A stretch of 64,000 nt of DNA from Cadophora sp. MPI-SDFR-AT-0126. Its lineage: Eukaryota; Ascomycota; Leotiomycetes; Helotiales; Ploettnerulaceae. The position numbers and the translations under genes are program-made. Where the stretch lies: the NCBI GenBank assembly GCA_020747065.1, contig JAGMVK010000005.1, positions 3,100,001-3,164,000 on the forward strand, in the 5' to 3' direction. The notes under the pieces were generated by a model. That model saw only the letters and a list, made by a program, of their open reading frames with translations, was not told the DNA's origin and did no database searches. How positions within the stretch are numbered: position 1 is the first letter of the stretch; each line of letters begins with the position of its first letter. Below are positions 22,002-36,900 of the stretch, piece after piece.

Positions 22002-25000
22002 GATGATTTATGATGCGTGAAGTTGTTGTTGTGTGTATAGATGTGATTCTCAGAAGCCGATGAGGATGAACAGGAGATTTTTGGGGCAGAGCAGAAGGGC
22101 TTTATATACTTGGAAAATGCCAGCTAAATCATCGGAGCCAGTTCAGCATTAGAGTAAATACGTTGCGTACCGGGAATACCGAATAAAACCGCCTTAGATC
22201 ACCTTTCGACGCCATCGACATCAACACTACTTGCTTTTCCATGATTCTTTCGGTCATGCATTAGTGTGAGGGGCCACTGCTTTGGCAGCAGATTTCAACT
22301 GCTTGATCATCAGGGCAGGCTTGGAGAAGATCGAGATTGACTCTTGGTTCGACTGTCGAGCAAAAGCATAGGAGCTATCCGTACAGTAGCATGCATATGC
22401 GAAAGTTCAGATGGCCTAATAATCAAGATGCACGTTTGGGCGAAGTAGATTCACGAGGATCGGCAAAAGTGTATCTGACCGTGCATGAAGCTACAGAACT
22501 CTAACATTAAATGCCAACTCAGCAGATACGAGCGTGAAAATCCGGAGCAAGATCATGGAAAGAAGCTGGTACTTGAAAATCTGGAGCCATTACTAGAACT
22601 TCCCATCAAAAGCGATATGAAGTGGAGAAGACACTGTATCGCAACACAGCATAGTATCTCAGCGATGACGAGGCAACTCGGTAAATCACTGGTCGATAAC
22701 CAAGAGGACAAGATCAGGCGATAACTTGGAATAAGGTTAAAAATAAGGCTAAGTTTACCCCACTTTCAGCCTCCATCGTACCTAGAACAAGTTCAACTAG
22801 GTCGTATCGGAACAAAACAGTTTTCAGCGACGTAAGGCACCACGCTTGTGAGTAGAGCGGCTTGAATGCCAAGCGCTCTAGGAGCAAAATTCGCGCAACC
22901 GTGAGATAATACTTTAATACTCCCTGAGACTATCTCCTCTCATGACTTTGAACTTTTGAACAAACGAATCTTGCAAATGCGTGTGTCTATCCATAATTGT
23001 CAAAAGATTTATACAGCAGACTCAAGTCCAGGGCAAATGTAGACAAAATTGGGAAGTGGGATGGCATTCTAATGTCTCGGTCCTCCGATGTTCTTTGTTG
23101 ACTATCGCTTAGCACTAAAGCGGGTCCTTGGCAATGAGAATAGATCTGCGCTAGGCGTCTTCACCCCGCATTCAACTACAGAAACGGCACAGCTAAACTG
23201 ACTCCATGAAATCCGTATCGTCAAGAAAAGCCGAATTCTCAACAAGTGCATCATGGTCGTAAAAAAGTCAAAACTTTAGACTGGCACTTGTGGCCCAAAA
23301 ATATCTCCGTCGCATGGCTAAGAGACTCGGCTCGAAATCCGAGCACTGAATTGGACCTTTTTCTCCACATGCCAAGAGAGGTCTGGGAATGATGCCGTCA
23401 GACTATCGGACTAGTTGCATCTTTATCAGCAATTTCAGGAGTTAATCGCGACTTGGCATTTGATCGGTCGGAATTTTCATATTCGCCGTGCAGCTAGTGG
23501 AGGGAACGCCCTTTCGAAAGCTTCGAGCACTTTCCAGATTCAGCAAGTAAGCTGCTGGGTCAGGTACAGAATAAGCTAGGGACAGCTATATCTGGGAAGT
23601 AAAGTTGCGAGGCGCATTGATGAATCATTGATTTAATATGGTTCGGAAACCTTGTGAAGGGCCTCGACATGCCATAGCTCCATAGGAAAATAGAGAATGA
23701 ACATATAGATTGCATAGACAATCGTATCGATAACAACAAAATAACAACCCAAGAACTTATAACTCAGAAGACCATAGCTACACAGCCCAAAAGAAACAAA
23801 GATCAACAAAAGCCGATCACCAGCCCAAAACATGCATCCTTGAAAAGGGCGATCGTAGGCTCTTGACCCGCATCTCAGCCTCAACCGAGATCCTGATATC
23901 ATGCTTCTATCCAAGCTATTGAAGCTTGATCCGCAGCAAGTCCGTCTCTCTAGCCGGGTTCCTGGCCGACAGTTTCGGGCCGCCAATGCAACAACACCAT
24001 ACCAAGCAGCTACGTGTTATGCCACGAAGTGGGCGGCTGTTAGCTCATATGAACTTCCTGGTGCAGTGAGAGGCACTGGAGATGACAAATTTGAGTTTCA
24101 GAATGATGGATTTCTGTGGAACAAGTTCATCGACCTTGGCACCAGGAATTTGACCGGTAAAAACACGTACTTTACCGGTAGATTTGAGTCATAGCCACAG
24201 CGTCATTGGGTCCGATGGCTTTTGGCGAAAGCAGGGCATTCCTCCTCTTTGATATCATTCACGAGTAAACGCGATTTTCCAACCAAGACGAAGGCGCTAT
24301 GCTTCCATTTTCCAATGCAGAAAACGCCCTCAAAGCTCTCTACACTTCGTTCGTCTTCACAACTATGACGACAACCTCAAACTCAACCTTAACTTCTTTC
24401 TCGCTCTTGTCAACTTAACCGCGCCCATATTGATATCCCCCTCACCAAGCCGCTAGACGAAGATCCGTCAGCTCCCAACATTATTGTCTCGAAGACAGGC
24501 CCCCCAGCCCCAGGATATTCCCCCTCCTGATTGCCGTTCCGATATCCGCAAGCCTCAGCCATCCTAACCCTCCCAGAGGGAAGATTTCAACTTCTGCTCC
24601 TAATCCCCACCAGAATTAACTTAACCTCCTGATGGGCTCACTCAAGAACAGCACGTGGCTCGGTCATCTCCCGTCTTCCCTTCCCCTCATTCAAGAAATC
24701 CAGCTATTTACGCCCGCCCTGGACTTCGCGCTTGTGTCTCACCAACAATTGCAATTTCCCGATCCGGCAAGCCTTCACAAGTCACCCAATAATCATCATG
24801 ATCTTAGTTTATTTGGCTACGGTCGAAGGTGCTTAGGCATTTCTCTTCAGCCTTGGCAGATCTGTTGGTCCAAGTCTGGCTGACCGGGGAATTTGGGGGC
24901 TAGAAGCTAGCTAGCTTGAATGGGCGTCCTAGCTTAAGTAACGAGACCGAACGGGACTTCAGGAATGCAATTCATGAGTACCACTGGAATTCATTGGTGT

Positions 25001-25424
25001 GTTGATATTGTGTTGTATTGTGCTGTAAGGCGAAAGTACTTCTGGTCAATGAAGACGGAAGGACACCAGATGGGAGGGAAACTACAAGTCACGTACGCGG
25101 CTAGCCACACGAAGAATCCAAAATGGGTTTCTTAACCGCAGAAGAAAATGAACATAGTGAGAGAAAAACACCGCGATATAAACGCATCAATATTCCATAC
25201 TAGCCAAATGGATAACCTGGATAATGTAACTTTTTACCCTCCTCCGATGACCTATCCACTCCCAAAAAATTCCCCAGGTGAACGGAACCAAATCATACCA
25301 AACCAATGAGCGCCGTTACGAGATACCGAATCCCAATGCTTTCAATCTATATATGTCTACTTTGTTTCTTCCTTACTTTGCAAATACACCTACATCCATC
25401 TATCCATCTACGCTACCTGGACAA
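22002..25424. other. 3.4-kb gene desert
   Basis: No supported gene was found on either strand. Open frames (for example 23901-24194 plus, 23633-23986 minus, 22485-22724 plus) lack motifs and good starts. The region may hold old transposon or gene relics too decayed to recognise. No terminal repeats were found by eye. Confidence 0.4.
22101..22108 (-). promoter_or_regulatory. TATA box of the cysteine-rich secreted protein gene
   Basis: TATATAAA-type element on the minus strand about 100 bases upstream of the ATG at 22001. Confidence 0.55.
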
Positions 25425-28400
25425 TTACGGTGCCATGACTAGAGCCAAAAGGGCCATGCGTGTGTATAGTCCGTATCTCATCTGTGATGTGGTGTGTTAG
25501 TTGATTTTGCGAATTTTTGCAAACGGTGAAGTGAAGCAGAGGGAGGAGAAAAGAGGAATCAAGGAAAGGGAAAAACAAACCTGTCTAAAATACGCTGCCC
25601 TCTGATCGAAATCAACCTCCTCGCCAATCTCATTATTCCTCGGCAGCGGATGCATCACGATCATCGTGCTCTTCGCATTTTTCAAAGTCTTGTTATCGAC
25701 GATGAAACTATCCTTCAAGCGCTCGTACTCCTCCAAATCATCGAATCGCTCTTTCTGCACGCGAGTACAGTATAGGACATCACTGCCGGCGACGATCTCG
25801 GGGGTCAACTCGGTGCTCTCAACGATGAGCTGGCCAGGTTTGGACTTGATCAGCTCGCGAATCTCAGATGGGATGGCGAGGGCTTTGGGCGAGACGAGTT
25901 GGATGTGGACGTCGTAGTGTTGGAGTAGTTTGACGAGAGAGTGGACCGTGCGGCCATATCTGAGGTCACCAGTGAAAGTAATCGTGAGTCCAGTAACTGT
26001 TCCGAGTTCTTCACGGATAGTGAACAAGTCGAGGAAAGCCTGAGTGGGGTGTTCCTTGGCTCCGTTGCCTCCGTTGATGATGGGTACTGGGGAGAACTTG
26101 GCTGCAGTAGTGGCACTGCTCTCTTCTGGGTGGCGAAGCACAATTGCATCACCATAACATCCCAGCGTGCGGATGGAGTCGGCCAGAGACTCGCCCTTCA
26201 CGGTGCTCGAATGAGATGTCGTGATGGCAACAGTTCGTCCACCGAGCCTTTGCATTGCAGCATCAAAAGAAGCAGATGTCCGAGTAGAAGGCTCGTAGAA
26301 CATGGTCATTAGAACACGGCCCTTGAGAATGGACAGAACACCCTCTCTCTGGACACCGAGGCGCATTTCCTGTGCCACAGTGAAGAGGAGATGAAGATCT
26401 TGACGAGTGAATTGATTGACTGACAAGACATGTTGATTCTTGAAAGGCGATTGGCCAAGTAGAGATTGAAGAGATGGAGAGATCGTAGGTTGAGGGTAGA
26501 GTGGTGGCCCAAAGTCTTCTGCAATGGCCGAGGCGTTCTTTGGAGATTGAGTAGGAGCAGATACACCATCGAGGAAGCGTGCTCTATTGGCTGCGCGCAT
26601 GGCAGGCGCACCGAGCATGGAGAGTCTGCGTCCATGAGAACTGTCTGGTCTTGGTCCAATGGCAGGAGATCCAATAGCTTTGGCGAGAGGAGACGCAGGG
26701 CCAGCCAAGTGTGCATCAATCAGATGAGATGACATGTCCTTGCCATCAACACCGTCGTAGCAAGGCTCGCCATCCAAGCAGGCTGTCTTCTCCTGGAAGA
26801 TGACTCTCTGCACCGAACCACGGACAGTCTTCCCTACCAATGGAGACCATACCGCGCCCTCGGATATCGTGTAAGGACGATCAATCTCGATTTCGACGGA
26901 AGCTCCGATTTGCTCGTGAAGCTCGAAGATCTCTTTAGGATTGTCATGAAGACGTGCCTTGATATCATCAACTGTCAACCTGCCATCAGCGACAGCCGTG
27001 AACAAAAGAGGCACTGTATCAGCAATACCAGTCGCGGCATTGAAAAGTTGCTGGGCTGCAGTTGCGAGTTGATATGGGAGACTACCGACAGAGAAGACAT
27101 CAATGATACTGATGTGTTCCCAGAGAGCCTTCTGATCTTGGGCTGTGGGTAGGAATTTGGCTTGTGGGAAATCAGATTGCGACAGGAACAGCGAGTATAC
27201 TGAAACATCACAGGTGACCTTCAAGCCCTTCTCTTTAGACAAAGCGATCAACTTGATATCATCCTTAGTCGTGACGCTGGTGACGTGGATCTTTCGGCTG
27301 TGGAGGCTGGCAAGGAGGAGAATTGAAGCCAAGTCAGTCATTTTCGCATCGGTGATGATAGGCTTGAAGTTTGGCCATGTCTCGAAATGAGCCGTCATAG
27401 CTGCGACCTTGCTGATATTGTCCGAGAGGTGATTGAACGGGATGAAAAGTGATCCGACCTCTCCAGTAACTTGACTGATCTGATCGGCGTTGGACGATGT
27501 AGCTGCGACGGAAAAGTTGTAATCACAACTGGCTCCACGCTTGCTGTTCAGCTGAGCAGTCTTCAACGCACGAGCATCAGTAACTGATCCCTCAACACCA
27601 AGAGGCATAATGCGGATCATGGTGAAACCAGCTGCAATCGATGCTCGAGTCACAGTCTGGAAGTCGTGGCTGCCTCGTGTAGCAATGCCAGGAACGAAAG
27701 CAGCAATATTGATGAGGCCAGGAAGGACAATGGTTCGGTGGCTAGTCTGGGCATCAATCGAGCTGATTTCCATGTCAAAATGGCGAGCGATAGCTTCGAT
27801 GAGGATCTTGGCGTTCTTGACATTCGTGACCAGAGGCGTTTGGTAATCGACAGCCATACGTCGAGTTCTGTACCCCTTGCTCATATAGTTTGCAGGACGT
27901 CTGTAGCGGTTGCTGGATGGCAGATTGATGTACAAATCAATCATGTTGTTCGACAAATGCTGAGTCAAGGAGTATTCCGACTTCTGGTCATCCTCGTCCT
28001 CTCCAAGAATCTCGAGGTATTGAACTGGGACATCATGCTCTTGCAGGAAATCGGCTGTACCTGCAGTAGCGAAAAGCTTGTAGCCCATCTTCTGCAACTT
28101 CATCACCGATGGGAGCATCTCCCTTTTGTCCTTGTATGAACCAATCGATAGCAGGATGTTTCGGTTTGGCAACTTGAACCCGGTAGAGATCAGTGCCTTT
28201 ATGTATGCTTCATACTTGTCAACACCAAAGCATGCAACTTCTCCAGTGGAGGCCATCTCAACACCAAGAACAGGATCTGCGCCAGAGAGACGGGAGAAAC
28301 TGAATTGCGGAACCTTGACACCAACGCAGTTGGGAGGCAGCTGGATTGGTGGGTACTCGAGGAATGGCACTCCCATTATCGCCTTCGTTGCCATCTCGAT

Positions 28401-31400
28401 CAAGTCGACTCCCATGACCTTTGATACGAACGGGAAAGATCTGGATGCCCGAACATTACATTCGATGACCTTGATATCATTATCTTTGGCGATGAATTGG
28501 ATATTGAAAGGTCCAGTAACATTCAGAGCATCACCAATCTTGCGAGTAGCTTCTTCGATGCGTCGAATAGTGGTGAGCTCCAGATCCTGCGGAGGCAGGA
28601 TAAGGGTAGCATCACCAGAATGGACTCCAGCGTTCTCGACGTGCTCAGAGATGAAATGGCCCACCATCTTTCCTCCATGAGCTACCGCATCCATTTCTAT
28701 TTCCTTTGCGTTCTCGATGTACTTCGTAATGACAACTGGATGCTCTCGGGAGACTTCAGCTGCCTGTTGCAAGTATGCCTCAAGATCTGCCTCGGAATAG
28801 ACAGTATTCATAGCAGCACCGGAAAGAACGTATGAAGGACGAACAAGCACTGGATAAGAAACCTTGTTGCAGAATTCCTTTGCCTCCTCGAAACTCGTCA
28901 ATTCTTTCCAGGTAGGCTGGTCAACACCGATTCTGTCAAGCATACGAGAGAACTTGTAGCGGTTCTCGGCGGTATCAATCATTTCTGGGGAGGTACCGAG
29001 AACCTTGACATTGAGGCGGTGGAGAGGCAGAGCGATGTTATTTGGAGTCTGACCGCCCATTGCGATGAGGACACCGCTGGAGTTCTCCAGCTGGTAGATG
29101 TCGAGGACAGTCTCAAGGTTAATATTTTCGAAGTAGAGACGGTCTGCCTCATCGTAATCGGTACTCACGGTCTCGGGATTGTAGTTGACCATGACAGTCT
29201 TGAATCCAGACTCGCGCAGAGTGCGGATTGCACGGACTGAGCACCAATCGCTGTACAAGAATTAGTATGTCATGTTAAAGATACAAGGATATGTACTCAC
29301 AATTCCACACTACTACCGATTCTGTAAACACCTGATCCGAGAACCATGACACCGTGGTCATTGAAGTCGACATCGCTTTCGGATCCGTTGTAGGTCATGT
29401 ACTGCACAAGATGTTAGCTAGAGATAGACCAATGTAACCAAATGATTTACGACATCAGCAACTCCAATTTTGGAATGTGCCACTGTAATATGGGGAAATA
29501 CTGACCAAGTAGTTGGTCACACATGGGAACTCAGCGGCCACAGTATCAATCTGCTTGACAACTGGAACAATTCCCGCCTCGATTCTCAATCGTCTCACAG
29601 CCAGTTCATTGGAAGACCAGAACTTCGCCAGTTGACGATCACAGAATCCCAATTGCTTAGCTTGACGAAGTAAATCAGGCGTGATTGTGCTCGCATTGAA
29701 GGTTCTCATCTTAGCTCCAAAGTCATTGAGACCCTTCAGTCTACTCAAGAACCATTTGTCGATCTTGGTCATCTCCCAGATCTTGTCAACGGTGTACCCG
29801 GAGTGCATGGCATTGGCAATAGCAAAAAGTCGCTGATCGGATGGGGTCTGGAGCTCATCGTCAATGGACATGAGAGCTTTGGTGTCATTGAAGCCAAGGT
29901 TATGGAAGTCAATGGCTCGGATCGCTTTCTGGATGGCCTCCTCGAATGTACGACCGATACTCATGACTTCACCAACACTCTTCATCGACGATCCGAGTTG
30001 AGTTGAGACACGAGTGAACTTCTTCAAGTCCCATCTGGGCATCTTCACGACAACGTAATCCAGAGAAGGCTCGAAGCATGCGCATGTGACTTTGGTGACC
30101 GAGTTAGAAATCTCGTTGAGAGGAATGCCTAAACCGAGCTTGGCGGCGATGAAAGCCAGAGGATAACCAGTGGCTTTTGATGCAAGCGCCGAGGAACGAG
30201 ACAAACGAGCATTGACCTCGATAATGCAGTACTCCTTAGAGAAAGGGTTGAGGGCATACTGGATATTGCACTCTCCCACAACTCCGAGATGGCGAATGAC
30301 ATTGACTGCTGTGGTTCGGAGCATGTTGTAGTCTTCGTCCGACAATGTCTGAGATGGCGCGACGACGATTGAGTCTCCGGTATGAATTCCCAGAGGATCG
30401 AAATTCTCCATGTTACAAACAGTGATGCAGTTGTCTCTGCAATCGCGAACAACCTCGTATTCGATCTCTTTCCATCCCTTCATACTGCGCTCAATCAGAA
30501 CTTGAGGACTAGCAGCGAAAGCCTTGTTGCAGAGAGCAAGTAGTTCTTTCTCGTTATCGGCGAAACCACTTCCGAGACCTCCCAGAGCATATGCAGCTCG
30601 AACGATGACTGGGAATCCGATGTCCTTCACCACACGCATGGCCTCTTCGGTGGTGTTGGCCGAAGCAGATTTGGCACACTTCTCGCCGATGGATTCCATA
30701 CTGCGCGCAAACAGCTCACGATCCTCTGTTGTGATGATGGTGTCAATCGGAGTACCAAGAACCTTGACGCCAAGCTCTTCAAACTCATCCCGGAGCTGAA
30801 TACCGACTTGAAGGGCGGTCTGGCCTCCGAAAGTAACGTAAATAGCATCTGGTCGCTCGTGAACAATAACTTTGCGTACAAACTCGGCTGTAACGGGCAA
30901 AAAGTACACCTTGTCGGCCAATCCTTTCGAGGTCTGAATCGTGGCAATGTTTGGGTTGATCAAGACAGTGTAAATGCCTTCCTCCTTCAGCGCCTTGATA
31001 GCTTGACTTCCAGAGTAGTCAAATTCTCCTGCTTGACCGATACTGAGACCACCGGATCCCAGAACCAAGACCTTCTTGACATCGACCTTGGGATTCAGTC
31101 TAGCATTCTCCTCGGCGTCTCCTCCGGGGAAATGAACTGGCTTCAAGAGTAGCTGCGTGTCTTTCAAGGTGCTGATCACTGTCTGGATGAAGACATCGAA
31201 CAAGAACTCCGTATCGCGTGGCCCAGGAGTGCTCTCGGGATGGAATTGTACACTGAAGTATGGTCTGCTTGTATGACGGATACCCTCGTTGCTGCCATCA
31301 TTTGCATTGACGAACAACTCGGACCAATCATTTGGCAGGGTGTCCGCATCGACTGCGAAACCGTGATTCTGGGATGTGATGTGACATTTTCCGGTCACCA

Positions 31401-32506
31401 TGTTGGTGCAGGGAATGTTGTGCCCACGGTTTCCGAACTTCATTTTGAGGGTATTGGCACCAGCAGCCCGAGCCAACAGCTGATGTCCCAAACAGATACC
31501 AAAGATTGGCGTTCTGTTCTCTGTCATTGCCGTGGAAATGTGCTTAACCGTCTTGGACATCATCGCTGGATCACCAGGACCGTTGGAGATGAAAAGACCA
31601 TCATAGTCTTTCCCAGCCAGAGTTGGAAAGTCATAGTCCCAAGGGCAGACCAGAACCTCCACACCTCTGCGAAGCAAGCATCTCAATTGATTGTATTTCA
31701 GACCAACATCCAGACACAATATCCGTATGGGTCGACCAGAGGGGTGCTTCAGAGCTGTGGACGGGGCAGGGGTATATAGCTTTGGCTTGCGGATCGAAAC
31801 TGTAGAGCAACGACGTTAGCGCCGAAAACCTCCAGTGGCACTCATTGTCATTTCATGGTCTTGGACATTGAAGAGTAAGCTTACCATCCGCAACCAGGTT
31901 TTGGGCGTTCGGGTTTATCCAGTCGATTGTCTCAAAAGAAGCCCTCCAGTTGTCGCCAATTTCGGGAGCCATTGTGCCATTGATTAATCCATTGGACTGT
32001 CCGTTGGAAGGTCCCTTCTTCTCAGCAAGTAGACGACCCAACATGCTTCCTTCCTCTCGGATTCGCTTTGTCAATGCTCGAGTATCAACACCATAGATGG
32101 CTGGTACTCCTTCTTCTTTCAACCATGTACCAAGAGAAGATGTTGCTAGGTAGTGGGAGTAGTCCTCTCCTGCGTACGAAGCAACGACCATTCCGGAAAT
32201 GTGTATTTGGGAGGCCTCGAAATGCGCTGGCAGATCCTTGAGAAGTTCGTCCATGGTTTCTCTCGATGGAACACCATAGTTACCGACAAGAGGGAAGGTA
32301 ATGACGAGGATTTGACCCCGGTAGGAGGGGTCTGTGATGGACTCGGGGTAGCCCACCATACCGGTCTGGAAGACTAATTCGCCAGCAATGCTCTTCCCCT
32401 CTGCTCCGAAGCTATAGCCTTGATAGACGGATCCATCCTGGAGCTCCAGAGCCATGAGGCTATCCCCATCCAGCTGGGCCGTCACCGGACGAAATTGCGC
32501 TGGCAT
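25425..32506 (-). CDS. URA2: Carbamoyl-phosphate synthase II / aspartate carbamoyltransferase multifunctional protein
   Basis: Exons are complement(31885..32506, 29506..31799, 29301..29401, 25581..29250, 25425..25481), encoding 2247 aa, the usual size of fungal URA2/pyrABCN. It catalyses the first two steps of UMP synthesis. Domains in order: CPSase small subunit (res ~13-165), class I glutamine amidotransferase (~225-410, catalytic Cys ~310 in [16 protein letters not shown]), two CPSase large-subunit ATP-grasp halves (~430-1480), a dihydroorotase-like domain, and aspartate carbamoyltransferase (~1930-2247: [31 protein letters not shown]). In the DHOase-like domain the zinc-binding HxH after the first strand is replaced ([12 protein letters not shown]), so it should be inactive as in yeast Ura2. 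The tiny last exon (57 nt) supplies the conserved end [18 protein letters not shown]. Confidence 0.96.
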
Positions 32507-33971
32507 TGTGACTGGGAGTCGCGTAAAAATTCGAGGACTTCAGAGTTCCCTTGGAGGGAAGTTCGAGACGCGATCGATCCTCTTTGGTGATTTGTGCACT
32601 CTGTATGTTCTGATGGATGTTCAATTCTGCGTAGGAGATTCAGAACAAGATAGAATGGCGGGTGAGGAGGAGGGGAGAGAGAGAGGAGAGCAGAGGAGGA
32701 GAGAGGGAGGAGAAAGGAAAAGAATGAGTTCGTCTCGAGACTCGTCCCGTATGGTTGGTAGAAAAAATCAAGCGGGAAAATTGTTCATCCTCCGCCGGCG
32801 GGGTCGTTAAGCTGTGATTGGCTTAGTCTTGCGTTAGCGTCGATTCAAATCTCTTGTGCCTGCAGCTTTGTGCTATGACCAATCACGAGCGGGTGTCATC
32901 AAGGCTTCGAGGCAAGGCTGTCTTGTAAATGAGTATGCGGTTATGCTGTTGAATAATGTAGACTAGGTCAATCACAACAGAATATGGAACAAGTTGTATT
33001 GATGAGTACAATGAGAGCAGATTCCATGATTTCGCAAGTTATAGTCACCCATTATACTGACATTAGCAGTCTACAACAAGGCTGGAGCAGCACGCTCAGA
33101 CATAGCCTTGCGTCGTGAGTGGGATGTGGAGGAATGACGATAGGACATCATGGGGGCCAGTAAAGTGTCTCTTTCAATTAGAAGCTACAGAATGGTTTAC
33201 TCCAATTGTACATCAAGGATGTGAATAGTTATTCTTGCGTCATATCGTGTTCGTCCTTTGCAGGAAGCATCTGGAAAACTTACTGACGGGATACAGGGGT
33301 GTGCAAAGGCAAAACTTTCTCGGAATTGACTTTTCATCCTCGAGTACCGTAACCATAACGCAAACCCCTCTATTTACGTCCTACAACATCACGATAAGAC
33401 AAAACACAATATATCTTCACATCCCACTACATCGAGTCAGCTGAGAGGCCTTTATCTCTCTGGCGGTGTTAGCGGTGAGCGATTCCAAGTCCACGGCGGA
33501 AATGATTGGCTACAAAGCACAGATCGGCAAGTCTCTGCTGCACTCCGCGTGGGCTCGCCTTGCTTCGATTCATGATGGCTGCATCCTTTCCAACACCGTC
33601 ATCCAAGACGTGCATAATCAGCATCATCATGTGCCCGCCCACGGCGATAAGCAATTGATCATGATCAGGCATTTATGAGGCTATTCCCACTTTCCCCCAG
33701 CGGTGAGTGAAGAGAAGAAAATTCTGCGATTTATTTTTTCGTGATCGGCAAGGCCCGAGGATGAGCCAGCATAATTATACCCATATTTATTTCCCGTAGT
33801 TTTATTTACTTTGCTGGGGTTGCACGCACATGTTTACGCCGCTTTGCCAGTTTGTTCTTGCGATGCTACTTTCCTTTCCCCTCTACAGCAGCATCAATTG
33901 TCGTTGATTGTTCGTAGGCAAGAAGGCCTGGGAGGTATTGGAGGAAGCTCTGGTCGATTCTTCTCACGAAT
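32507..33971. other. Divergent promoter region between URA2 and YVC1
   Basis: About 1.5 kb between divergent starts at 32506 (minus) and 33972 (plus). It contains a purine-rich GA/GGA tract at about 32656-32735 (plus strand), 150-230 bases upstream of URA2. No gene was recognised. Confidence 0.5.
32656..32735 (+). repeat. Polypurine GA/GGA tract upstream of URA2
   Basis: An almost pure purine stretch (GAGGAGG, GAGAGAGAG and GGAGGAG runs) in the 5' region of URA2. On the URA2 sense strand this is a CT-rich tract, a common feature of fungal promoters and leaders of highly expressed genes. Confidence 0.6.
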
Positions 33972-36900
33972 ATGCTGTCTTCGCTTCTTCGACCCAAGAA
34001 AGCACGTCGACGCGTCGAGGAGTCGCCGATCTTCTCGTCTCCATACGCTGGACATGCCGCCGCAGATTTTACCGAGGACGATGAGGAGGACGAGCACACA
34101 GAGGAAGAGGATAATGACGACGGCGACGATGCAGACGAGGAAGAAGAGGGCATGAGTGAGGGGGAGGATGGCGAGGATGGAGATTCGCATTCGCCTCTTC
34201 TGCCAATCTTCTCAGCTGCACATCTAGGTTGGAATTTCTGTCTTCCTGTCCATGGAGAATTTCCCTTCCATCCTCTGCAGGTCTTGGTCGTCTGCTGATT
34301 GTGTTTACCGTCCAGATGCCCTACCAGTGTACAATCTCACGCATGCGATTCGAATCATCATTGTCCCAAGGACCGAAACGACATTGACATGGGACCAACT
34401 GCGATCACCCCAAGTCTCCCAATTCCTCGTGAAACCGATGCAGCAACAGATACGGACATCTCACTTCTCTCGAGCAACACTATATGCGCTGATGGCGAAT
34501 TGTCTTCAGTTCCAGAAGGAGAGTCAAGCGAATCCAGGAAATGCAGGCAACAGTCGGACAAGAGCGATGGTGTGCGAGTTGATCGCAATTAAGTTGCTGA
34601 AGGAATACAATACTCGAGAGTTGATTGATGCGCTTTCATACGACTTCTTTCCTCTACAGGGACTCGCCACACCAGTCACAATCACATCAGGACAAAATGG
34701 CGGACCAAAACCGAGACCAGCTGCTGCCCGCATCTCGACTCTGGAAGTTGCCATTCGAGCCTCTGCAAAGAGATTTCTGGCACATCCTCTTGTGGTACAG
34801 CAGTTGGAAGCTATATGGGCAGGGACCATTGTCTTCCATTCAGCCGCAGACAATCTTCATCGAACACAGCCAGTATCACCAGTAACGCCCGTCCAGGAGT
34901 TGAGACGAGGAGCAGATGGAAGCACACCACTGATCAAGGTATCAGACCAACAGGGTGGATATGGATCAATGCATTCTCCCAAATCTCCAAGCAAGCCAGT
35001 TCTACAGCATCAAGAGCAGGCTGTACAATCAAGGAGGACCGTCACTCTGTACGACCCAAGAGATGCCTCGCTGTTCAAGCTGTCAAGATTGAGAGTTCCT
35101 CGATATCGGCAATTCTTCTCCACATGTTCCCTGTTCATACTCCTGTGTCTGTTTGTTGCGGTTCTTGCACAGCGATCAATGGAAATCACCACCCTGGAGG
35201 TTGTCTTCTGGTTCTGGAGCGCTGGATTTATGCTCGACGAAGTAGTGGGTTTTAACGAACAAGGATTCGGTCTCTACATCATGAGTTTCTGGAATGCCTT
35301 TGACCTGGGCATTCTTTTCCTGCTCTCAGTGTACTACTGCATGCGTCTCTATGGAGTTCTTCTAGTCGGAGTCGGACGCCATCAGTGGAATAGCATGGCA
35401 TACGATGTTCTCGCCACGAACGCAATCCTGCTCTTCCCTCGGCTGTTCAGCGTTCTCGATCATTACCGATACTTCTCTCAGTTGTTGATCGCATTCCGCC
35501 TTATGGCGGTGGATCTTGTCGCAGTTTTCGTCTTGATTCTGATTGCCTGCAGTGGGTTCTTCGTCGCCTTTACTTTGTCCTTTGGCGAAGATGAGTATGA
35601 TGCTGCTGGTGTCGCGTACAAGATCTTCCAGATCCTGATGGGCTTCACTCCTGCTGCATGGGAAGCTTGGCCTACTTATAATGCGCTGGGAAAGGCACTT
35701 TTAGTCCTTTTCCTCTTCATTTGTCACTTCCTGGTTGTTACAATCCTGATTACAGTCCTCACAAACTCATTCATGGCTATTGTTTCGAATGCTGATCAGG
35801 AGCATCAATTCGTCTTTGCTGTCAATACGATTAGCATGGTCAAGAATGATGCCCTGTTTTCCTACGTCGGTAAGTGCTTCTTCTCTACGGGTCGCATGCT
35901 GTCAAGGTCATTGTCATTCAAACTTATATGTACGTCAAGAAAGCTTGTTCGCTAATGAAACCGCGCAATTAGCTCCAAGCAACATCTTCGCGTGGCTTCT
36001 GACACCTCTGAGATTTATCCTCCCGTTCCGGACTTTCATCAAGGCAAATAGGACCGTCATCAAAGCCACTCATTTCCCACTCCTCTTCACAATTTATGCC
36101 TACGAGAGAATGTTCTTGGCTCGCTCTGTGTTCGAACCAGTGGATCTAGTTGAGAACAACCATGGAAGTCGGAAGAGGCTCCTTTCTTTCCACGATGCGA
36201 AGATGGCATTATTTAGTCCCAATGTTCGAATGCGACAGGCATCTATTGCTGGATACCAGAACGACAATGCTCTCGACGAGGTCTTCAGACTTGCTCCCCG
36301 ACCTGAGACCTTACGTGCTGACCGTAAACACTTCGAAGAACGGCAGACGCATAGTGTAGTCAACAACTGGATGGATGAAGGAGTCGATGCAAGTCCGCCT
36401 CAGGAGCAGGATCGTTCCATTGTCGACCGTCTCGAGATGAGACGTCAAGCAAGAAAAGCAACTCTTCTAAGACAGCGCGGGATTTCTGGGACGAGATCTG
36501 TTGCTAGCGACCCGGCAGAGTTCATGTCCAGACATGAGTTCCATGATTATGGAACCGACACCAGAAATGAGGATGCTCAAGAATCAGAGGATGATGGAGA
36601 TGATGAGTTGAATACGCATGATGGTGAAGAGCTGGAGAAGCAGACGACCCGATCTAGGAGCCATGGCGCGACATCATACAACCCCGACAACACCCAAGGC
36701 CACTTCTCTGCCCACTTACCCGATCGTATGACAGCACCTCCACTCTCCTCGTCAGCCGCTTCATCACGAAAGCACTTAGCCCCGCCGAGAACGTCTCCGC
36801 CTCAACAGCGTCGCTCGCATGACCGGACAATGTCAACGGGGACAATCCTATTCAATCCAATCGAAGGCAGTCAATCCTCTGCATCGCCGCCTAAATCTCG

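Noticed and set aside
23901..24194. Open frame ending GKNTYFTGRFES
   Set aside because: No ATG-supported gene structure, no introns or family match; composition does not clearly look coding.
31240..31779. 179-codon plus-strand open frame
   Set aside because: Lies antisense to URA2 coding exon 2 with no motifs; a shadow of the real gene. The same applies to other frames opposite URA2 and YVC1.
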